From: JBMYQA01 sp049600855
Lineage (GTDB): Bacteria > Bacteroidota > Bacteroidia > Cytophagales > Flammeovirgaceae
Direction of reading: 5' to 3'
Length of the DNA stretch: 12,693 nucleotides
Assembly: GCA_049600855.1 (NCBI GenBank)
Contig: JBMYQA010000167.1
Span: 1 to 12,693, forward strand
Shown: positions 7,331-12,693 of the stretch, piece by piece
Layout: each line of letters starts with the position of its first letter
How positions within the stretch are numbered: position 1 is the stretch's first letter
Translations under genes and position numbers: made by a program
The notes under the pieces: model-generated
Seen by the model: only the letters and a program-made list of their open reading frames with translations
What the model was told of the DNA's origin: nothing
Databases searched by the model: none

Positions 7331-10300
7331 ATGAGAAAGTTGCTTCCTTTTATGTTTTGTTTGCTCTTAACACAAACACTTCAAGCCCAATTTCTTGATG
7401 ATTTTTCAGATGGTGATTTTACCTCAAATCCTACTTGGATTGGCGATGTGAGTGAATTCCAAATTAGTGCCGCGAATGAACTCCAAAACAATGGGCCAGC
7501 TGCCTCTGCCTCACAATACTTGGCTACAGCAAATAATCAACTAGAAAATACCATTTGGGAGTTTTGGGTAAAGCTCGATTTCAGTCCGAGTACCGCCAAC
7601 TTTGTTCGCATCTATTTGGCAAGTGATCAATCCGATTTAGCAGGAAGCTTAAATGGCTATTACATTCGCATTGGGGAAAGTGGTTCTTCTGATGGAATTG
7701 ATTTGTACCGACAAGAAGGAAACGAAAGCACTAAAATCATAGATGGAAATGTTGCCGTATTATCAGATTTATCGGATAACCAAGCACGAATTCGGGTAAT
7801 TCGAGATGTTGCGGGTAATTGGACGATGGAGGCAGATGCAACAGGAGGGACGAATTATGTAGCAGAAGGAACAGTGTTTGATAACACCTTCACAACGAGT
7901 AATTTCTTTGGGGTAGCGTGTACACATAGTGCGAGCAGAAATGATCTATTCTTTTTTGATGATTTTGAAGTTAAAAGTGCGCCAATAGCTTTGGTAAGTG
8001 CTGAGGCCATTAGTACTTCACAAGTAGCTGTGTTGTTTAGTGAAGCGGTTGATCCGATCACTGCTGAAGTGACGAGTAATTACAGTTTGAATAATGGCTT
8101 AGGAAATCCCTCAATGGCTCAGGTTGATGGTACAAATGCTGCTTTAGTACATTTGACGTATGCAGGAATTACGACCTCATCTTATACCTTAACAGTGAAT
8201 AATGTGACATCCTTGGCTACCAGTGAGGCAGTAGCCAATAACTCGGAAGCAAGTTTCAGCTTTACAGCTCCTATCGCTTACAAAGCAGTAGTCATTAATG
8301 AGATATTTGCCGATTTCAATCCTCAAGTTGGTTTGCCTGAAGCGGAATTTATTGAATTATACAATCCCTCGTCTACAGACATCAATCTGTTAAACGCAAC
8401 ATTTACAGATGGGAGCAGCACTGCAACATTTCCAACTAGGTTCTTGGCTGCAAATGCTCATCTCATTGTTTGTGCAGCTAGCGATACCAATTTATTCAAA
8501 CCTTTTGGGGATGTGGTTGGGCTAAGCAATTTCCCTTCACTCAACAATGGTGGGGAAACCTTAAGCTTAAGCGATGCCTTTGGGGATGTAATAGACGAGG
8601 TGAGTTATGAAACGTCTTGGTATAATGATGCGGTAAAAGATGACGGAGGCTATTCCTTAGAACTCATCAATCCATTCGATACTTGTCGGGTGCCCTCCGC
8701 AAATTGGTCTGCTTCCGACGATGCGAGTGGAGGAACGCCTGGAACACAAAATTCCATATTTGATGCAACAGCTGATACGGATGCACCAACGATTGCAGCT
8801 GTAATGACCAACACGCTGAATTCCATCACCATTACATTTAGCGAACGCATGGATGGAGCAAGTTTGGAAACGGCCACTTATACCATCACCGATGGAAGTT
8901 CAACGATTGACATCACGCAAGTGCTGGTGTCAGCAGATGAAACGGTGGTGACCCTAACCACAGCTACGATGACTGCTGGAGTCTTGTATGAATTGAGTAT
9001 TTCGAATGCATCGGATTGTGCAGGAAACGCTCTGGGAACCAATAACAATGAAGTAGGACAAGGCCAATCGCCTAGCTTTTTGGAGCTACGCATCAATGAA
9101 ATCATGGCAGATCCTACTCCTGAAGTGGGTTTGCCAAATGCCGAGTTCCTTGAAATCTATAATCCAACAAATCTGGTGTTGAGTTTGAATGGAGTGCAAT
9201 TGGAAGATGGCTCAGGTATAATTACGCTACCAGCAGTCAACATCAAACCAGATTCATTCCTCATTCTTACTACTACTACCAATGAGGCGGCGCTGGATGC
9301 TTTTGGAAATGCCATTGGAGTACCTTCTTTTCCTAGCTTAACGAATGGAGGAGAGCAGATTCGAATTTTAGCAGCAGATAACAGCGTGATTGATGAAGTG
9401 GAGTACGATGATGCTTGGTACAACGATGCTGTAAAAGATGATGGCGGATATACCTTAGAGTTAATCAATCCCAACGATACGTGTCGCTTGCCTGCTGCCA
9501 ATTGGTCGGCTTCTAATGATGCAAGTGGAGGAACACCAGGCCGAGTCAATTCCCTCTTTGATGATACGCCAGATACGGAAGCGCCAAGTATTGTTTCAGT
9601 AACCACCAATGCATTAGATACGATTACGATTGTATTTGATGAAGGAATGGACAGAACCAATTTATTATCGGCTAATTATTCCATTACGGATGGAAGTATA
9701 ACAATTGGCGTGAATGAATTACTGATTTCAGCTACAGCAGATACCTTGGTGTTGGTTACCCAAACGATGACAGAAGGCGTGATCTATACCATCAGCATAG
9801 CCAATGCGACAGATTGTACTGGAAATGCATTGGGAACAAATAGCAATGAGGTGGGATTGGGAAAAGTGGCTGCTGTTAAAGAATTGCGCATCAATGAAAT
9901 TATGGCAGATCCTTCGCCTGTGGTTGGTTTACCCGAACGCGAATTTATCGAAATCTTCAACCCAACCAGCTTTGCCCTTCGCCTAAATGGAATGAAGTTG
10001 GCCGATCAATCAGACACTACAAATTTACCCGATTACACCCTCAAATCGAACAGCTATTTAATCTTAACAGGAACCAGTGGCGTTACGGATTTCGAAACCT
10101 TTGGAGCGGTAGTTGGCGTGACTTCTTTTCCTAATTTGGCGAATGCAGGAGAAGTGTTACGTTTACTAGCTGAGGATTTTTCAGTAATTGATGAAGTGAC
10201 GTATTCTGAGGGCTGGTATCAGGATGAGGTGAAAGAAGAAGGCGGGTATTCCCTTGAGCTAATTAGTCCCGCAGATACGTGTCGTTTACAAGAAGCTAAC

Positions 10301-12343
10301 TGGATTGCCTCTAACGATGCCTTAGGAGGAACGCCTGGCACACAAAACACGGTGTTTGACAATTCCATCATTCAAGAAGAACCGACAATTATTGCTGTAG
10401 AAGTGCTACAAGCCGATTCAATATTCATCCAATTTGATACCCGTATGGATGCCAACAGTGTATTAAATGCAACCTATCAAATTACTGATGGGAGTTCAAA
10501 TTTTGCTGTGCAGCGTGTACAACTAGTTTCGGATAATACTGCAGCGACTTTAAAGTTGGCCGCCTTAACCATTGGTCAGGCTTATACCTTACAAATCACC
10601 AATGCGTTATCTTGCAGTCAAGTAGCCTTAACAAATACTACTGTTGATTTCGCCTATGGCATTGCGCCAAGTTTTCACGACATCATCATCACCGAAATTC
10701 TAGCCGATCCAAATCCAATTGTTGGTTTGCCTGATGTAGAGTACATTGAAATCTACAATACGACTAACCAATACATCTCTTTGGATGGTGTCGTATTAAC
10801 TGATTTAGTGGCTTCAGCAAGCTTTCCGAATTTGGTTATTGCCCCAACAAGCTACTTGATTGTTACTAACGCTTCGAGGGTGGTAGATTTTAGCCAAACC
10901 AATATCATTGGATTAGAGGGCTTTCCATCTTTAGCCAATGGGGGAGAACCCTTAGTGTTGAAATCAGCTAATGATGCCCTGATTTTCGAAATTACCTACA
11001 GCAGCGATTGGTTTCGGGATGCAACCAAAGCTGGAGGCGGTTTCTCTTTGGAAATGATTGATTTGAATGCGCCTTGCTTAGAAGAGATCAATTGGAAAGG
11101 TTCAGATAATTTGAATGGAGGAAGTCCTGGGGAAGAAAATTCGGTAAATGGAACTGTCAGTGATAATTTAGCGCCAACGTTAGTGCGTGCTTACCCCATT
11201 TCCACTACAGCAGTAGTGTTAGAGTTCAATGAAAAGCTCGACAGTACTTCTACCCAAACTGCCAATATTAGTTTTGATAATGGCATTACCATAGCGAGCA
11301 GATCATTTATTTTACCAAATACCAAAGAAATCCTGCTCGAATTAAATGAAAGTTTGGCGGAGGAGATCGCGTATACGGTAAGCATTATTGATTTAGAAGA
11401 TTGCTCGGGAAATTTAATGACCACAGCCAATACTGCCATTGTTCACCTACCACAAGCCGCAGAGGTAGGCGATTTAATCATCAATGAAGTGGTGCCTGAC
11501 GCATTTTCTGGTGGATCGCGCTACGTGGAACTGTATAACAATTCAGATAAATACATCAGTCTGCAAGATTGGCAATTGGGAATCGAAAATTCCTTGGGAA
11601 CCGTAGGAACTAGTTCAGGCCAACGCGCCGTGCTTCAATCAGAGGAATGGATTTTAGCGCCCAATGAATATGTGGTATTTACCGATGAGGTAATTGATAT
11701 CAAAAACGATTACCCAAGTGGCCGTCATGAGCGGGTGCTAGAGGTGGCTACTAGTAGCTTTTTAACCCTAGATGTGACGGATGAGGATAAGCGAAAATTG
11801 GTATTGATTGATCCAAATGGCGATGAAATGGATCGGGTAGAGTTGGTTGAGGAAATGTATTTTGGTTTAATTGATGACATCAATGGCGTAGCCCTAGAGC
11901 GAATTAGCTTCACTGACCCCACAAATGACCCCAACAACTGGGCTTCGGCAGCCGAAAATGTGGGTTGGGGAACACCAGGCTATCTTAACTCCCAAAACAT
12001 TGATAATCCAAAAGGCAATCTAGGCAACGACTGCTTTGAAATTACACCAGAAGTATTTTCACCCGATAACGACGGCTTTGACGATGTGCTCACCATCCAT
12101 TACACCTGCAACCAAAACAATTTGGTAGCCAGCATCACCATTTACGACTCCAATGGCCGCGAAATTAAGCGATTAATCCAAAGTCAGCTCCTCAGCACCT
12201 CAGGTTTCATCAATTGGGATGGCGTGGGAGATAACGGAGAAAAAGCCCGCATGGGCTATTACATCGCCTTTATCGAAACCTTTGGACTTAATGGCGAAGT
12301 GAAACGCATGAAGAAAGCTTTTGCCGTTGGGGGGAGGTTTTAA
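7331..12343 (+). CDS. Giant secreted Ig-like/lamin-tail repeat protein with a type IX secretion C-terminal domain
   Basis: This is a predicted surface or secreted protein of 1670 residues. Residues 1-19 form a signal peptide with likely cleavage after LQA. Residues 20-216 form a beta-rich domain (FLDDFSDGDF to DDFEVKSA) resembling a concanavalin/LamG-like fold, though the family is not certain. Five alternating pairs of a bacterial Ig-like domain and a lamin-tail domain (LTD) follow. The Ig-like domains, related to SbsA/Big_5, start at about 217, 484, 750, 1013 and 1280. The LTDs start at about 317, 585, 851, 1116 and 1381. Each LTD opens with a version of INEIMADP and VGLPxxEFIEIYNP and closes with GGTPG. 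Residues 1568-1670 resemble the gliding-motility-associated or FlgD-like domain, with SPDNDGFDD, ITIYDSNGREI, INWDG and GYYIAFIE, and presumably direct export by the type IX system. No catalytic domain was recognised. Adhesion, matrix formation or ligand binding is possible but is inference. Confidence 0.9.
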   Translation: MRKLLPFMFCLLLTQTLQAQFLDDFSDGDFTSNPTWIGDVSEFQISAANELQNNGPAASASQYLATANNQLENTIWEFWVKLDFSPSTANFVRIYLASDQSDLAGSLNGYYIRIGESGSSDGIDLYRQEGNESTKIIDGNVAVLSDLSDNQARIRVIRDVAGNWTMEADATGGTNYVAEGTVFDNTFTTSNFFGVACTHSASRNDLFFFDDFEVKSAPIALVSAEAISTSQVAVLFSEAVDPITAEVTSNYSLNNGLGNPSMAQVDGTNAALVHLTYAGITTSSYTLTVNNVTSLATSEAVANNSEASFSFTAPIAYKAVVINEIFADFNPQVGLPEAEFIELYNPSSTDINLLNATFTDGSSTATFPTRFLAANAHLIVCAASDTNLFKPFGDVVGLSNFPSLNNGGETLSLSDAFGDVIDEVSYETSWYNDAVKDDGGYSLELINPFDTCRVPSANWSASDDASGGTPGTQNSIFDATADTDAPTIAAVMTNTLNSITITFSERMDGASLETATYTITDGSSTIDITQVLVSADETVVTLTTATMTAGVLYELSISNASDCAGNALGTNNNEVGQGQSPSFLELRINEIMADPTPEVGLPNAEFLEIYNPTNLVLSLNGVQLEDGSGIITLPAVNIKPDSFLILTTTTNEAALDAFGNAIGVPSFPSLTNGGEQIRILAADNSVIDEVEYDDAWYNDAVKDDGGYTLELINPNDTCRLPAANWSASNDASGGTPGRVNSLFDDTPDTEAPSIVSVTTNALDTITIVFDEGMDRTNLLSANYSITDGSITIGVNELLISATADTLVLVTQTMTEGVIYTISIANATDCTGNALGTNSNEVGLGKVAAVKELRINEIMADPSPVVGLPEREFIEIFNPTSFALRLNGMKLADQSDTTNLPDYTLKSNSYLILTGTSGVTDFETFGAVVGVTSFPNLANAGEVLRLLAEDFSVIDEVTYSEGWYQDEVKEEGGYSLELISPADTCRLQEANWIASNDALGGTPGTQNTVFDNSIIQEEPTIIAVEVLQADSIFIQFDTRMDANSVLNATYQITDGSSNFAVQRVQLVSDNTAATLKLAALTIGQAYTLQITNALSCSQVALTNTTVDFAYGIAPSFHDIIITEILADPNPIVGLPDVEYIEIYNTTNQYISLDGVVLTDLVASASFPNLVIAPTSYLIVTNASRVVDFSQTNIIGLEGFPSLANGGEPLVLKSANDALIFEITYSSDWFRDATKAGGGFSLEMIDLNAPCLEEINWKGSDNLNGGSPGEENSVNGTVSDNLAPTLVRAYPISTTAVVLEFNEKLDSTSTQTANISFDNGITIASRSFILPNTKEILLELNESLAEEIAYTVSIIDLEDCSGNLMTTANTAIVHLPQAAEVGDLIINEVVPDAFSGGSRYVELYNNSDKYISLQDWQLGIENSLGTVGTSSGQRAVLQSEEWILAPNEYVVFTDEVIDIKNDYPSGRHERVLEVATSSFLTLDVTDEDKRKLVLIDPNGDEMDRVELVEEMYFGLIDDINGVALERISFTDPTNDPNNWASAAENVGWGTPGYLNSQNIDNPKGNLGNDCFEITPEVFSPDNDGFDDVLTIHYTCNQNNLVASITIYDSNGREIKRLIQSQLLSTSGFINWDGVGDNGEKARMGYYIAFIETFGLNGEVKRMKKAFAVGGRF
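8294..11479 (+). repeat. Tandem coding repeats of 266 codons (LTD + Ig-like unit)
   Basis: Measured from the conserved Ile of INEI, units start at 8294, 9092, 9890 and 10688. This is an exact 798-base (266-codon) period three times. A fourth unit of 264 codons leads to the last LTD at 11480. Units 1-3 are the most alike at protein level; the fourth and the final LTD are more divergent. The DNA copies have drifted at synonymous sites, so the duplications appear old. Confidence 0.85.
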
Positions 12344-12470
12344 GCGCATTATTGGAGGAAAAGAGAATAACCCTTTCACAGAGGGACTTTACGAACCATC
12401 AAGTGGATATACCTCTTCATTTCTTCATAAACTATTGCATATCCCCTCTTCGCCTCCTTACTTTGTTGCC

Positions 12471-12501
12471 CCAATGAAGTAAATCAGCAAGATTTCATTG
12501 G
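12471..12501. terminator. Inverted repeat, possible terminator or hemC control site
   Basis: CCAATGAA (12471-12478) and TTCATTGG (12494-12501) are exact reverse complements. An alternative fold pairs CCAATG with CATTGG and AAATC (12481-12485, one A shared with the flank) with GATTT (12491-12495) around a short loop. ATTTTACC follows. It lies 128 bases after the giant gene, so it may terminate that transcript or act on the hemC promoter that begins beside it. Confidence 0.35.
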
Positions 12502-12530
12502 ATTTTACCTTCCAACTAAGTACAATTTTG
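12498..12530 (+). promoter_or_regulatory. Promoter candidate for hemC
   Basis: TTG at 12498-12500 lies 22 bases before CAATTTTG (12523-12530), which fits TAnnTTTG except for its first base. The spacing is at the long end of the range. The predicted start near 12537 would leave a short leader before the ATG at 12556 or 12574. Confidence 0.3.
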
Positions 12531-12573
12531 AATCTTGGTGGAAAGTTTTATATTTATGATAACACTCAACTTC

Positions 12574-12693
12574 ATGAGTTTCAAGAGTGTGCCCAATTTA
12601 CGACTAACTAACAGAACCTTGAGCAAACACATCAAAATAGGTACTCGGAAAAGTAAACTTGCTTTGTGGCAAGCGGAACATGTTGCCCATACA
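12574..12693 (+). CDS. hemC: Hydroxymethylbilane synthase (porphobilinogen deaminase), N-terminal fragment
   Basis: The enzyme condenses four porphobilinogen molecules into hydroxymethylbilane in cytoplasmic heme biosynthesis. The window edge cuts the gene after 40 codons of an expected 300 or so. The visible part, IKIGTRKSKLALWQAEHV, matches the strongly conserved N-terminus of the family; E. coli HemC has IATRQSPLALWQAHYV, whose Arg and Ser contact the cofactor region. The start is uncertain. ATG at 12574 gives about 19 residues before the conserved block and ATG at 12556, in frame, gives 25. TTG at 12619 would give the short N-terminus (SKHIKIGTR) more usual for the family. The catalytic Cys and active-site Asp are beyond the edge. 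Confidence 0.85.
   Translation, partial: MSFKSVPNLRLTNRTLSKHIKIGTRKSKLALWQAEHVAHT

Larger units (their letters stand above)
12344..12555. other. Intergenic region between the giant secreted protein gene and hemC
   Basis: I see no gene here. The region contains a weak CCCT/AGGG hairpin shortly after the stop, the longer inverted repeat at 12471-12501, and a promoter-like site before hemC. Confidence 0.5.

Noticed and set aside
9157..9660. Long minus-strand open frame (167 codons) within the repeat protein gene
   Set aside because: It is antisense to the LTD-Ig repeats. Similar minus frames recur in other units (for example 8650-8877), as expected from the repeated composition of the coding strand.

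Overview
The window comes from a member of the Bacteroidota, probably marine or environmental and Cytophagales- or Flavobacteriales-like. The signs are an AT-rich genome, start codons without a purine-rich Shine-Dalgarno sequence, promoter-like sites of the TTG-N19-TAnnTTTG kind, and a giant exported protein ending in a gliding-motility/type IX secretion C-terminal domain. All genes are on the + strand. No RNA gene, IS element, CRISPR array or phage gene was seen.

Layout: 1-431 is non-coding and rich in inverted repeats. 432-5513 encodes a 1693-residue multidomain protein: a CHAT (caspase-like) protease with an intact His/Cys pair, a STAND-type NTPase, one membrane helix, a divergent WD40 propeller and a six-helix C-terminal membrane block. 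5647-7038 encodes a class 3-like aldehyde dehydrogenase, followed by a strong hairpin terminator. 7039-7330 is a spacer with a 13-bp inverted repeat whose core also occurs upstream of the first gene. 7331-12343 encodes a 1670-residue secreted repeat protein with five Ig-like/lamin-tail units on a 266-residue period. The right edge holds the first codons of hemC (heme biosynthesis).

The genes do not look like one operon. Each spacer exceeds 130 bp, and promoter- or terminator-like signals lie between them. The aldehyde dehydrogenase and hemC are housekeeping or metabolic genes. The two giant proteins are accessory. The most interesting is the CHAT-STAND-WD40 protein. Its membrane helices and the charges of its loops predict that the protease and NTPase are cytoplasmic while the WD40 propeller lies in the periplasm. 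This would make it a one-polypeptide transmembrane sensor-protease, possibly for defence, envelope stress or regulated cell death. That function is inference. No gasdermin, toxin or other obvious substrate gene is adjacent within the window.
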